Shown here: piece by piece, positions 43,645 to 55,404 of the stretch
How the letters are laid out: each line of letters begins with the position of its first letter
How positions within the stretch are numbered: the first letter of the stretch is position 1
Assembly: GCF_042100115.1 (NCBI RefSeq)
Contig: NC_091272.1
Location: 2,418,001-2,482,000 of the forward strand
Length of the DNA: 64,000 nt
Source of the DNA: Alternaria dauci
Lineage: Eukaryota > Ascomycota > Dothideomycetes > Pleosporales > Pleosporaceae
Direction: 5' to 3'
The notes under the pieces: model-generated
The model's database searches: none
Told to the model about the DNA's origin: nothing
What the model saw: the letters and a program-made list of their open reading frames with translations, nothing else
Made by a program: the position numbers and the translations under genes

Positions 43645-44196
43645 TGTTGAAATAAAGGTGTTGAATGTTGCGGGATGGAAAGCTTGACGCTGCGCAGCCT
43701 TTAAGGCTACCAAGCAATGAGGCTAAGCAGAACGCTACAGGGGTAGCGGCAGATAAGCAATACAGCATACTAGCGAATTTAGGTAGGTGTAAGTGACCAT
43801 CAGCGAGTCCCGTGTGCGCCTGATTCTTGTGGCGTCCATTCAAGAGGAACTTGAGCGCTAGCACCGCTGCAGCAGCAGTGGCGCTTATGCAATACTCGTT
43901 AGTATAGAAAATATTAGCATTGAACACGATGTCTGCCTTCTTCTGTGTTGGGGGGCGCTGTATCCATGGTTTTTTTCACGACTTCTTAATAAAGATAGGT
44001 GGACGCTTGCAAACGATTCCAGACTGCCGAACAGAGGCAGACGCAATGAGGGGGATGATTTTGACAGCTTGTGAGGACGTTACCGCAAAGCTCAGTGTTT
44101 TGGTTGATTGGAATATAGGTGTCCAGTATCCATTGGCGGCATTATGCATATGAAGGGTTCGCATTTCGGTCAAATATATACAAGACAAGCTGCAAT
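43645..44196. other. Gap between two same-strand flavoprotein genes
   Basis: About 550 bp, presumably the GMC promoter and the downstream part of the neighbouring gene. No other feature seen. Confidence 0.5.
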
Positions 44197-45846
44197 CTAG
44201 ATAGTCTCTCCATAGGGCGCCCCCTCGAGTTTAAAGCCACCTGGCTGCAACTTTTGAAAGACAGCAGTGGGATCGTATATCTTCGCAATTGACTTGAGCT
44301 TTTGCAGTTTCTCGTTCCCGTAGCTCGGAATTACGTTCTGATACGGTCCAGCATAGTTGAGGTAGATGTATTCGGTGTACACATCCCGGTTCTTCGCCTC
44401 AACCTTGGCAGCATTCATGAATTCCAATGCAGCCTGGTTTAGCTGATTGTCTTTAGACGCGTCATCCCAAACCATGTAAAGTAGCGTGTGCATCAACGGG
44501 CCATCAGTGGGAGAGAGGCCGAGTGCGTTACCACCCTTCTTACTCATTTGTTTCATAGCCGGCACGGTGAAGGCCTGGAAAGTCAAAGAACCTTGGTCGG
44601 CTAGAGGGCCTACGTCTGTTTGATGGCGTGATTGTAGCCAGCTCATGAAGTCGCGATCGAGCTTGTACGTAGCTGCCCAGAACGCGTAGCGGTGACCACC
44701 GGGCATCTGGCTGGTGAGCATAACAGTGTCGTTTGCCAATGTTCTGTTTAGAGTACTTGCTCGAACTGAGGGAATATCAAGGTATTTCTTGAGAATGGCT
44801 GGTGGATTGGCCTCGTCAACTGGCTCGAGGTACTCCAATTGGATTTGTCCGGCCGCGGTGCCGGCCGTCATAGCGAACGATAAAATTTGAGCCGATTTGG
44901 GATCTTCAGTGGCGCCTTCAACCATTGACGCGAAGGCATCGATAAGCGCCGGATAATTAGGTGACATATGGACACGAGTTCCACCCCACATGAGCCCCTG
45001 AGGAATTGTCTCCAGCTCGAACCTAGTAACAACGCCAAAGTTGTTGCCTCCTCCGCGAAGAGCCCAGTATAAATCGGGGAATACGGTCGGTGTAACTTTC
45101 AAAATGATGCCTGACGCAGTGACGATCTCGTAGGACGCGACATTGTCACAGGCATATCCGTAGATACTGGACTGGTGCGCAATGCCACCGCCCAGAACAA
45201 GGCCAAGGCCCACATCTGATGCGCGTCCACCGATGACAGCAAGGTTATACTCTCCAAGCTTTGCATAGACAGCTCCCCATCTGTTTCCGGGCCCGATAAA
45301 AGCAGTCTTTTTGTTGCTGGAAAGGGTAATCTCGTTCATCGCCTCCAAGGTGACAGTTATACCATCCTCGATGCTAGAGGCGCCAGGGAATGCGGTGTGT
45401 CCACCCCCCTTAACTGCGAAAGGACACTGAGTAAGACGAGAGACTAATATCATAGTCGATACGTCGATGGATTTCGAAGGTCTGAAGACGCAGGCTGGGT
45501 CGACTGAAGCTGCCTGCGATGACCAATATGCGCTTGTGAACGCATCATAGGAATCTGACCCGCTAGAAAGGATCTTGCTTCCGAATATGAGCTTTAGTGA
45601 GCTGCACTGTTCATTGAATGAGCTGGCATGGTCTAGCAGGGGGAGTAGCATATTTCTTACAGCCGTAGTACATGGACTAGAAAGCGAACGCTTCTCGTTC
45701 AATGCAACCAAGTCGGGGAGAGCGGAGATGTTGACACCGTTAGCAATAAGGGCTTCAGTGACGTTGAAGTCAGAAGGTTCAAAGGCGTTTTGTGCGGTCG
45801 CACATGCGGCAAGAGCTCCAAAGGAAGCAAAGAAAGAAGTCTTCAT
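44197..45846 (-). CDS. Secreted FAD-linked oxidase, berberine-bridge-enzyme type
   Basis: Single exon, 549 aa from the ATG at 45846. The signal peptide is MKTSFFASFGALAACATAQN. The FAD_binding_4 (PCMH) domain has the covalent-flavin histidine His150 in VKGGGHTAF, followed by the family blocks VIGGRASDVGLGLVLGGGI and YWALRGGGNNFGVVTRFELE. The C-terminal BBE motif is recognisable in VYTEYIYLNYAGPYQNVIPS and the closing KIYDPTAVFQKLQPGGF. Such enzymes oxidise sugars, alkaloids or polyketide intermediates; in fungi they are common in accessory and secondary-metabolite regions. No backbone synthase is nearby, so a cluster is not shown. Confidence 0.9.
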   Translation of the reverse strand: MKTSFFASFGALAACATAQNAFEPSDFNVTEALIANGVNISALPDLVALNEKRSLSSPCTTAVRNMLLPLLDHASSFNEQCSSLKLIFGSKILSSGSDSYDAFTSAYWSSQAASVDPACVFRPSKSIDVSTMILVSRLTQCPFAVKGGGHTAFPGASSIEDGITVTLEAMNEITLSSNKKTAFIGPGNRWGAVYAKLGEYNLAVIGGRASDVGLGLVLGGGIAHQSSIYGYACDNVASYEIVTASGIILKVTPTVFPDLYWALRGGGNNFGVVTRFELETIPQGLMWGGTRVHMSPNYPALIDAFASMVEGATEDPKSAQILSFAMTAGTAAGQIQLEYLEPVDEANPPAILKKYLDIPSVRASTLNRTLANDTVMLTSQMPGGHRYAFWAATYKLDRDFMSWLQSRHQTDVGPLADQGSLTFQAFTVPAMKQMSKKGGNALGLSPTDGPLMHTLLYMVWDDASKDNQLNQAALEFMNAAKVEAKNRDVYTEYIYLNYAGPYQNVIPSYGNEKLQKLKSIAKIYDPTAVFQKLQPGGFKLEGAPYGETI

Positions 45847-47115
45847 GCTGACTATGGCCAAGTTTTCGCTGATATAAAACTTGCAGCCTTGCAGGGCTAT
45901 TTATTCGATGTCGCAGAGACCCTGGCCAGCTGTATGATCTGGCAGACTAGCAAATCTCCTTCCTCTTTGCGACTCCAAGGGCGTCTGAAGGATCGTACGT
46001 CGCTGTCTAGAAGAGCCGCGACATGTATCCACCGCTTAGCTGCATACCGTGCCGCAGTTCGATTCTTCTTGGGAGGTCGGCTAAAACGAATGAGCATACT
46101 TCAATTTCGGCGCATTAGCTCAACAAGAGTCGGGTGCAGGTACGCGCACTCCGAACGCGTTCATGACGGTATATGAAGCATCCTGGACGCGTTCCGGACA
46201 GCCGATGAACTGCTCGCTCATGTTCATTCGTCCCATGGCTTTGCGCGATCCACACAGGCAGTGCGTTGAATAGGAGAGGAGGTTGTACGCATAGGCCGTT
46301 GCCACAAGAAGTTTCAGAGCGTATTTCGGAGTAATTGGGTTGCTTTCCGCACGCCAAGACGGCGCTAAATCCGTGCCGCGCACCTGCGTGTGCCTAGATG
46401 ACAATTGGACAACACCACGCGTAAGCCCTTCCATCTCTTTGCGAAGGGATTGCTCAACTCGACGACAACGACATCCGCAGGCGAGCTATACTGTCATCCG
46501 ACAGGATGGTTTTGTGCCTCACACGCAAGCGAAACAGTGGACACGCACGGCACAGCGGATCTGACAGATGCCCACGGGCGCGTTGCGCGAGCGATGGTCT
46601 CTCCAGGTACAGTTCTCACCTGGGAACTTTTTTGTTCTACTGTTGATCCCAATGGCTGATTCATGTTTCCTTGTCTAGGAACGTGTAGCTCCGGCGTCCG
46701 GGTACTAGGTTTCTATGTTTTCGAATTTCTCCAAGGCCGGTCAACGTTCAGCACTTAATAGCTCTGATGTGCATAACCTCAGCAATGCTTCCATCGTGAA
46801 ATGGAGTTCTCTGAGCGAAGAATATCGAGGTTGAAGTCAGATGCCGAAAACCATCGCCTCACCATGGCTGTGTTCAAACAATCAGCAACCGTGGATCCAA
46901 AACTGCAAATTGGGTGCGACCCCTTGATCAATGTGATCCCCTTTACTGGTAGATACGCAACCTGATAGTCGTGCTTACGCCGCATACTTGCATATACTGG
47001 AACCAAACTGGCGTCAGATAACTACTAGGCATCAGAACGCATTGTTCTGGACGATACTCTCCACTGTATAATTGCTGCTTCCAATTTGTTGCAACCCGAT
47101 ACCATCGCAGCGAAT
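45847..47115. other. Divergent intergenic region
   Basis: About 1.3 kb between the FAD oxidase and the PTH11-like gene; should hold both promoters. No gene recognised. Confidence 0.5.
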
Positions 47116-48471
47116 ATGTCGGCAAAAACAAACGGGTTTGCCCAAGGGACAGTCCTCAAGGTCGCTTACTCCATGCTTGGTTTGACAAGTTCCGTTGTCC
47201 TTATCAGAATCGTTCTCAACATCCTCAAACCAAGAAGGTTAACAGCTTCGGACTACTTTGTTTTCATCGCCTTCATTTTCCACGTTACCAAATGTGCCCT
47301 TTACGTTGCGTTATCGCCCTACATGCAGAGGGTGTACGCCGTCTCGAATGGGGAAATACAACCTTATCCAGAATTGCTACATGACAGGGTTTTGATGGCG
47401 AAGATGGTGTTCATCGCCTTCTGCATGTTTTGGGCCGTGTTGTGGTCGATCAAGTTGTCGTTACTCCTGCTCTATAGAAGACTACTGGTCGGGATTTCCC
47501 GACACTACACCATTGTGTGGTGGTGCATAGCTGGAATCTGCTTAGTCGTAAGTCACCTACAGCATCACAAACCTAGTCTTCGAAACAGTCGTGTATGGCG
47601 CAGCTGATATTTGGGACAGACTTTCGCTGGCAACTACTTCTTCTACTTTCAATCATGCGGCACTATACCTGGATTTTGGAATGGAGGATGTGTGAGTCTT
47701 TCTAAATACATAGTGTAGAGTAGAATGTCTACTAATCTAGCCGGACTACAGACTGGGACAGGTCCGCACAGCACACAGCTTAACAGCCTTTACTACTCCT
47801 TTTCAGCAGATACATCGAGAAACGTGATGAGTATGTCATGGCACTCTTTCTCTCAACCCAAGTACAATTTATTCACTGACGACTTATCTAGTCATGGCAC
47901 TTCCGATATGGCTCACATGGAATCTCCAGATGCCACGCAGCAAGAAGGTATCGATATTGTGTCTCTTTGCAACGGGTGTCATCTGTATCCTTTTCGCCTG
48001 TCTCCGAGTCACGCAGGTTGCGATCAACGCAGCAAAGCCTGAGGCCGTGGGTCAACCACTGGATCCCACTTGGCTTGCTATTTGGGGTATGGTAGAATGT
48101 TCCATCGGTATGTCAGATCTCCATAAGACCATTCATATCAACGCTAACTTCTATCAGCCGTCATCATTGGCTGCTGCCCTGCATTTGCCGTCCTCATCAA
48201 AGCTCTGCACTCGAAGACCTCGTACGACTCCCGCGGCTACCGGATGCAGATCAATAGTAACTCGGACAAGAATAAACGGAGTACATTGGTGCTCAAGACG
48301 ATTGGGAGTGGAACAGATCTGGATCGAGCTCTTGGCCTGGACACGACTGACCTACACTGGACCGGTGTGTATAGTAGTCAGGAAGAGGTGAAAGCGAGGC
48401 ATGACGGCATCCTGGTTTCGACCACAGTAACTCACGAACAGGACTCCATAGATGCTTCTAGAAGAGTATAG
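47116..48471 (+). CDS. PTH11-like seven-transmembrane (fungal rhodopsin-domain) receptor
   Basis: Exons 47116-47547, 47620-47691, 47752-47830, 47892-48107 and 48158-48471, 370 aa. Seven hydrophobic segments can be traced, with LKPRRLTASDYFVFIAFIF between TM1 and TM2. KLSLLLLYRRLLV is the typical cytosolic end of TM3. A cysteine pair in the extracellular loop (FQSCGTIPGFWNGGC) is followed by TQLNSLYYSFSADTSRNVMI and ALPIW, then TM5-7. Each block falls into frame only with the introns given, including a 72-bp first intron. There is no CFEM domain. The C-terminal tail (~90 residues) is polar and cytosolic. PTH11-related receptors sense surface and host cues in plant-associated fungi; ligand unknown. 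Confidence 0.78.
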
Positions 48472-49192
48472 TAGTATAGGTCTGCGCATGCGTCGCGTCC
48501 CAACCGCCCGATGCCGAGGTCACCCCATGCAATTCTGTGTGCCAATGCGCCCGGTCTGATCATGGCGGGCCTGAGGCTGTGTCGCTTCGTACATCGCATG
48601 CTTTGTGTACGAGGTAAATGCAGGGGGGGGGGGGCGCACCAACAGCCAATCGGAGGTAAGGAAATCACGCCACCCGAGAACGCGTGGTACTAATCACGAT
48701 ATCCTTCTTCAGCACCACGGCGCTCTGTAGCAGTCTTGTGATTGGTGTTCTGAGAGCCCATGTAGAGCTCTTGCAGTGTTCTGATCTGATCGTTGCTTTG
48801 CAGCATTCAACGGTGGAAACCCCAGCCACAGGTGGTTTCTAAATTTAGTCGACAGGAAGCACTTCGTCATCTCTTGGCAATACCTACCAGAACCCACTGG
48901 ACACAGTCATCATCCAGGGCACCCAACAATGATGGTAGCAGGGGTGAGACGAAGAATAGTCGGTTTGAGATTTGTGCCCAGCAGCGTTGAATGATATAGT
49001 TGGTCGCGCGGTTCCATCTTTCCCTCTCTCTCTCTCTATTTCTACCGTTTCCATTCACACTTCTCGGTCCTAATTTTTCCCTATCTTTTCTCTAACGCCA
49101 TATTGTTTCTTAGAGCTGCCGACGCCATCTACTATCGATTTTCCGCGGACAAATAGACCGGCCTTTTGGCGTGATCCCTGCACTTCCGCACG
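48472..49192. other. Promoter region of the chitin synthase gene
   Basis: About 720 bp. It includes a run of 12 G at 48623-48634 and, nearer the start codon, a pyrimidine-rich tract at about 49019-49090 (TTTCCCTCTCTCTCTCTCTA), a common element around fungal transcription starts. Confidence 0.5.
48623..48634 (+). repeat. Poly-G tract (12 nt)
   Basis: Uninterrupted G12, a likely length-variable and possibly misread homopolymer; 560 bp upstream of the chitin synthase. Confidence 0.8.
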
Positions 49193-52134
49193 ATGACATT
49201 TGAGAATGATATGCCAGACCTCGAACGGGGACATCAATTGCATGACTTGGGTCCCACATCAGATGTAAGTAGCCCTGATATTACAAACATGTAGTCTAAG
49301 AAAACAGATCGTGATTGCTAATAATCGAGGTCCAGTACCATCCGCTTCAATACCACCCTACCAGCGAACAAGAAGAGGCCGATCAACACCTGCTGAACGA
49401 CTCGCTTATTTCTACCAATGATTACTCGCGACGTGGGAATGCGACCCCATCATCGGTCTACAGCCTTACGGAGACCTACAGCGCAATACATCCTCCAACC
49501 ACCGCGGCACCAGCCTTTGCCAATGTGGAACAGAACAGAGCTTACGACACCGGTAAGAACTGCTCCTGTGCGAACGACATGCGAGATGAACGCCGATTTC
49601 TGACATTCAAATACAGGCAGCTATGTACAGTCCGAAGACGACTGGGTTCAGAGGCAACAGAATCTATCCACCACGGCACCAGGTATCGGCGTGAAACGTT
49701 CGAAGACTCGCAAAGTCAAGTTGATTCAAGGCTCCGTTCTCAGCATCGACTATCCTGTGCCCAGCGCAGTTCAAAACGCCATCGAACCTCGTTACCGCGA
49801 CGCAGAGGGAGCATACGATGAGGAGTTTACTCAAATGCGGTATACTGCAGCAACCGTAGATCCAGACGCATTCACACTATCCAATGGCTATAATCTACGC
49901 CCAAGAATGTACAATCGCCATACCGAGCTAATGATCGCAATCACATACTACAACGAGGATAAGGGGCTACTTGCTAGGACGCTTCATGGAACTATGAAGA
50001 ACATTCGGGATATTTGCAACCTGAAAAAATCCAAATTCTGGGACGTTGGCGGCCCCGCTTGGCAGAAGATTGTTGTCTGTCTCATTTTTGATGGCATCGA
50101 CAAGGTCGATCATGAAGTTTTTGACGTTCTCGCAACTATTGGAATTTACCAAGATGGAGTACTGAAAAAAGACGTCAACGGCAAACCCACGGTTGCGCAC
50201 ATCTTCGAATACACGAGTCAAATATCCGTTACCCCTGACCAACGGCTCATTCGACCTACCAGCGATGGGGGCGCTGCAAATTTACCGCCTGTACAATTCA
50301 TCTTCTGTCTTAAACAAAACAACAGCAAAAAGATCAACTCCCATCGCTGGCTCTTCAACGCCTTTGGCCGTATGCTAAATCCAGAGGTTGCAATCCTAAT
50401 CGACGCCGGCACCAAGCCAGGACCACGCTCCCTCCTTTCGCTATGGGAAGCCTTCTACAACGACAAGGATCTCGGAGGCGCATGCGGTGAGATCCATGCC
50501 ATGTTGGAAGGTGGCAAGGCGTTGCTCAATCCGCTTGTGGCGATCCAGAATTTCGAATACAAGATTTCGAATATTCTTGACAAGCCTCTGGAAAGCTCCT
50601 TCGGCTATGTTAGTGTGCTTCCAGGCGCGTTTTCAGCATACCGCTTCCGGGCTATAATGGGCCGCCCACTAGAACAATATTTTCATGGAGATCACACGCT
50701 ATCAAAGAAGCTGGGCAAGAAAGGCATTGATGGCATGAACATCTTCAAGAAAAACATGTTCTTGGCAGAAGACCGCATCCTGTGCTTCGAGTTGGTCGCA
50801 AAAGCAGGGGCGAAGTGGTATGTCTCACCCACGTCTTGTATAAAAAATCTATCTAACTTTGCACCCTCAAAGGCACCTCTCGTATGTTAAAGCATCTAAA
50901 GGCGAGACCGACGTCCCAGACTCAGCAGCCGAGTTTATTGGCCAACGCCGGCGATGGCTCAACGGATCCTTCGCTGCATCCCTCTACTCTATCATGCATT
51001 TTGGGAGACTTTATGGCTCAGGACACGGGATCATACGTCTCTTTTTCCTTCATATCCAGCTGATCTACAATATTGCCCAAACCATCTTCACCTGGTTCTC
51101 TCTCGCATCATATTACCTTACCACCACCGTCATCATGACTCTCGTCGGCACACCCGAGCCTTTGCTTGATTACCACGGCTGGCCGTTTGGCGACAAAGTA
51201 ACCCCGATCTTTAATCATATCATCGGATACATCTATGTGGCTTTCCTCATCTTGCAGTTCATCCTTGCGCTGGGTAACAGACCTAAAGGATCTCGCCATA
51301 GCTACCTGGCATCCTTCGTCGTCTTCGGCGTCATTCAGGGCTACATCCTCGTCCTGACCATTTATCTGGTCTATCGCGCCTTTAGCTCAAAGCCGATTGA
51401 CGAACAAATTTCCTTTGCTTCGGGCAAGGCATTCTTCGACAGCTTCTTCGGCGGCAGCACGGGCGTTGCAGGACTGATCCTCCTCGCAATAATAACCATC
51501 TATGGCTTGAACTTCGTCGCTTCGTTCATCTATCTCGACCCTTGGCACATGTTTCATTCTTTCCCACAATATTTGTTTCTCATGTCGACTTATATCAACA
51601 TACTGATGGTGTACGCATTTAATAATTGGCATGACGTTTCCTGGGGCACAAAAGGTTCCGATAAAGGCGACTCGTTGCCGTCTGCAAACATCATCAATGG
51701 CAAAGGAGACGTCATGGTTGAGGAAGTGGAGCGGGAGCAAGAAGATATCGACAGTCGCTTCGAGAAAGTTGTTCATAGGGCACTTAAACCGATAGCAAAG
51801 ACGGGTGACGATAAACCGGCGAAGAAGGATACCGATGATTCTTACCGGTCATTCCGTACTGGTTTGGTCTACTCGTGGCTGCTGTCGAACCTCGCGCTTT
51901 GTGTCATAGTCACGAGTGACGATTTTGCCACTATTGGCGTTGGTGTAAGTACCAGCGAAGATCTGAACATGCAATCTCACTAACATATGCCATTAGGAAG
52001 CTTCACAGACCCGTACGCCGATATACTTCCGCATTCTGTTGTACGCCACTGCGATTCTTTCCATCATCAGATTCATTGGCTTTTTGTGGTTCATCGGACG
52101 GACTAGTATTATCTGCTGCATCGCTAAGAGGTAG
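49193..52134 (+). CDS. Chitin synthase (class III-like)
   Basis: Exons 49193-49264, 49330-49552, 49617-50817, 50873-51944 and 51997-52134, 901 aa. The N-terminal ~140 residues are polar. The chitin synthase N-terminal and GT2 domains follow: [49 protein letters not shown], then [20 protein letters not shown] (the acceptor-site Asp) and the product-channel signature [21 protein letters not shown] cluster of membrane spans starts with [20 protein letters not shown]; more spans lie at the C-terminus, the last encoded by the final exon. Length and absence of a myosin motor or DEK extension fit classes I-III; the sequence reads most like class III, which is specific to filamentous fungi and works at hyphal tips. 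Class assignment is by impression. Confidence 0.92.
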
Positions 52135-52795
52135 TTGTGCGCTTGCAGAGCGGCGGGTGATCATATGCATAGTCTTCATTAATCTTCGTTAGTACTTTGG
52201 GCAGTTTTGTGTTATGACGGCTGGGCTATGTGGAGTAATTGATGACGTCACGGACCCTGATTGTACACAACGCATGGCATTTTATCTGGTAGTCGCAATC
52301 TTGCCGCGGAGTACACTTTGGACATGTGTTGAGCCCAAATTGTCATGATTAACCTAAGGCGGAAAAGATCAAAGCAGGGAAAACACGGGATGAACCAAAT
52401 GTGGTGGGGTTTGGAGATCATGATCGCTCCTGGCAGCATGGATCTGTCAGATCAACACGTTCACCTAAACATTGGAGAATTCCAACGCTGCAATGAAGCA
52501 AGCTCATACTGGCAAAAGTCAACACTTTGTTGCTTAGTGTTTAGCGCACGTTTTATTGAGCCGCAACGGTGTTCAAGTGTAGATTCTCAATCTAGCGGCG
52601 CGTGCCTTGGATCGCCGCTGATGCAGTGGCTTGCCGTCGCTAGTGCGTGCATGACGTAAAGGGCTATTGCGGCCCTATGCGCCTTTCTTGTTGTATGGAA
52701 GCGAATGTGCTGAAAGACCGCCCTCCTCTTTACAATCTTTGAACCTCTGGACCTCTATACCTACGCCCAACTGACGCTTTCCACTGAACGGCGAT
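52135..52795. other. Intergenic region, nothing recognised
   Basis: About 660 bp: chitin synthase 3' UTR and promoter of the DUF3292 gene. Confidence 0.5.
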
Positions 52796-54993
52796 ATGTC
52801 GACCGGAGGTGTGGTCTACAAAGACCTACTACCCATCCCAGATACGGATCCTACAGAGCATGAGGGGAAGTCGACTACGCTACGCAATGCGCCTACAGAG
52901 AGCCATGCGCTAGCTCTAGAGGCTGCCAAGTCAGCGCCCCCAGAAGAGAAGGGTGCAGCGCAAATAGCCCATGAAAATGAAGTCGTGGACCTGGGATGGA
53001 ACGAGCCAAAAGAACTCGTGGCGAAGCCACTTGTCGGGGGTTTGGGTAATGAAGATTTATGGCTGCTGGTCCGCCGATTCAACAAGGTGAGAGCATGTAC
53101 GAGCCTAACGTTATACTTTGATACTAATCTCGTGCAGCAAATGTACCATGTCAAGGAGATTCCAACAGCGCCCCCTGGAGGCCTGGACATGAACATTGCC
53201 GATGAGGAGGAATTTTCACCTGACAAGCTCCGTGCAAACATGGAAAGGTTGTATATGACCATCGTAAGCGTCTCTAGAGTCAGCTACGGATGTTTTTGAT
53301 TTAACCGTGTGTAGGGCATTGGTCTAATAGGATTTGGCAAGCACATTGTTCGCATTCGCTCATGGAGGGAGACACGCCGCACTGCCTGGTTCTGCTCCGC
53401 ATATTTTGCCGCCTGGTTTCTCGACATGATCATGCCACTGATAGCGGTAACATTAGTCACACTCATTGTATACCCACCGGCTCGAGAGACAATGTTTCCG
53501 CCAGCACCCATCGCCCTTGTTAGCTCCAAGGGAGGTGTACAGAAACCCAAGTCTGGAACTCTGGGCAGTACAGATAGTGCTACTGGGGCGCCTGAGAATC
53601 ACAAGGGTGAGGCTGTCGAGCAAGAGGCTTCGAATTTCGTCAACGGTTTCGCGACGATTGCGCTGTCGAGTGCGACTGGCAAGCACCCCCAGGGAGAGCC
53701 TCCCAGCAAAGATTCTCCCGATAGCAGTGTGCCGGACCCTACCAGAATCGCTATCAGCGCTGCAGATGCGAAGGACAAAGCTGCCGGCGTGAAATCCGAC
53801 GAGCACCACGACAAGACCAAGGTCCCGATGGAGACTGCCATGTGGACCAAAATGAGGCCTGTCATGCATGGAATCGCAGACGTCACTGATACATGGGAGC
53901 GATTTGCGAAGTAAGCAAGCAACTGCTAATATTCATCTTCAATCGCTAATGCCACCACAGCATGCTTGAACCGACCTCTCCATTTCCAAAAAACAAGTTT
54001 CATCTTCGACTTGCAGCCGTAGTGGCACCGCTCGTTCTTGTATCGCTGTTTGTAACCTCGTACATGTTCATGAAGGGTGTCACATTCGGTGTTGGCTTCG
54101 GCTTCTTCGGCGATCCTGTCATCCAGCGCGGTTTGGCACTCCTCAACAGAAAATTCCCCAATTGGCAGAAGCTACTTGAGCTCCGCAACACGCTACTCAA
54201 GGGCGTGCCAACTAACGCCCAACTGACCGTCACCCTCCTTAGAATTGGCGAAGCAAACAAGGCCCCACTCCCACCACCGCCTCATGTGGCACAACCGCCA
54301 CCAGAAAAGCCCGTACATGTCAACGAAGAGGAGTTGCGTGCCACAGGCGCCGATTGGCCGCTCAATGCAACACAAGAAGAGCTCGACGAAGCCATGGCAC
54401 ACGATCCTACCACCGCGCACGAGACAGGCGGCGAAGATATTGATAACGCCAAGGACAGTAAGCACGGCAAGAAGGGATCCAAGATTCTCAACTTCTTCCG
54501 TGGCACCGTCAAAGGTGGCGTTGAAACCACAATGACAGCCGACAAGGTCAAGGCCGCCACCGGTTCCACTCATGCCAAGAACAGACTGGGTGCGGTACCA
54601 CCCAAGGGAGTAGATCTGACATCCGGTCCTGTCGAGTTCAAAGCTCGCTATGACGGCAAGCGAGGTCATGTTTATATCACTACCAAATCAACAATCCCAT
54701 GCATCGCCTTTTCCACGGACAAAACAATCGAAAAGATTGGCAGCGCAGATAGAGAGGATCTGCATGCATCATGGAGTCTTCCTGTTGGCGAGATTATGGA
54801 AATCAAGAAGGTGGGCGGCTTTGGCTGGAAGGCAAAGTTGGTGGTTGGCTGGGCTATGGAGCGCGAGGTTGCTGATGGCTTGATCATTACTGACCGGCAG
54901 CTCAACGAATATCGTATCACAGCACTGCCGTTGAGAGATGAGCTATTCAATCGGCTGGTAGCGATGGGGGGTCAAAAATGGGAGTGCTGGTAG
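52796..54993 (+). CDS. DUF3292 fungal membrane protein
   Basis: Exons 52796-53086, 53138-53263, 53315-53910 and 53961-54993, 681 aa. The N-terminal ~140 residues are soluble with WNEPKELVAKPLVGGLGNED and the conserved FNKQMYHVKEIP block, formed across intron 1. Two membrane regions follow: FAAWFLDMIMPLIAVTLVTLIVYPP (about 170) and VVAPLVLVSLFVTSYMFMKG (about 365), then GFGFFGDPVIQRGLALLNRKFPNW. A polar, charged stretch separates these from a C-terminal PH/GRAM-like region (KRGHVYITTKSTIPCIAFST ... LITDRQLNEYRITALPLRDE). The family is restricted to fungi and has no established function; a role at a membrane contact or in lipid homeostasis is only inference. Confidence 0.8.
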
Positions 54994-55404
54994 TTATTTT
55001 AAACCCTTGCGTAGTGTCTGGAGGTTGAATATTGAAAGAAACGACTCAGTCGGTGCTTCTTCAGTGTCGCTGGTTCTGGATGTTATCCAACCACAAACGG
55101 ATCCGATTAGGGATTGATACGTACATATATAATAATTCTTCATTATGACCACTGGTGATTGTGACATGATGTGATTAAGGGCAACTGTTGCAATGACAAA
55201 GCCACATTGGCCAAGCATGAACATGTTTTTCTAACCATGAACCTCCTTACTCAAACGTCCTCTACAGCATAGATACCCATTGACTGTTCTCAAGAACTGC
55301 ACAAATTTCCCACGCTGATGTGGCCTCCCTTGCTTTCCATTTCACATTACTCTCCTTCCAATACTCCGAAACCATCCAAGACTTAGTGGATCGGGAAACA
55401 CACT
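54994..55404. other. Convergent intergenic gap
   Basis: About 410 bp between two 3' ends; AT-richer UTR-like sequence, nothing recognised. Confidence 0.5.
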
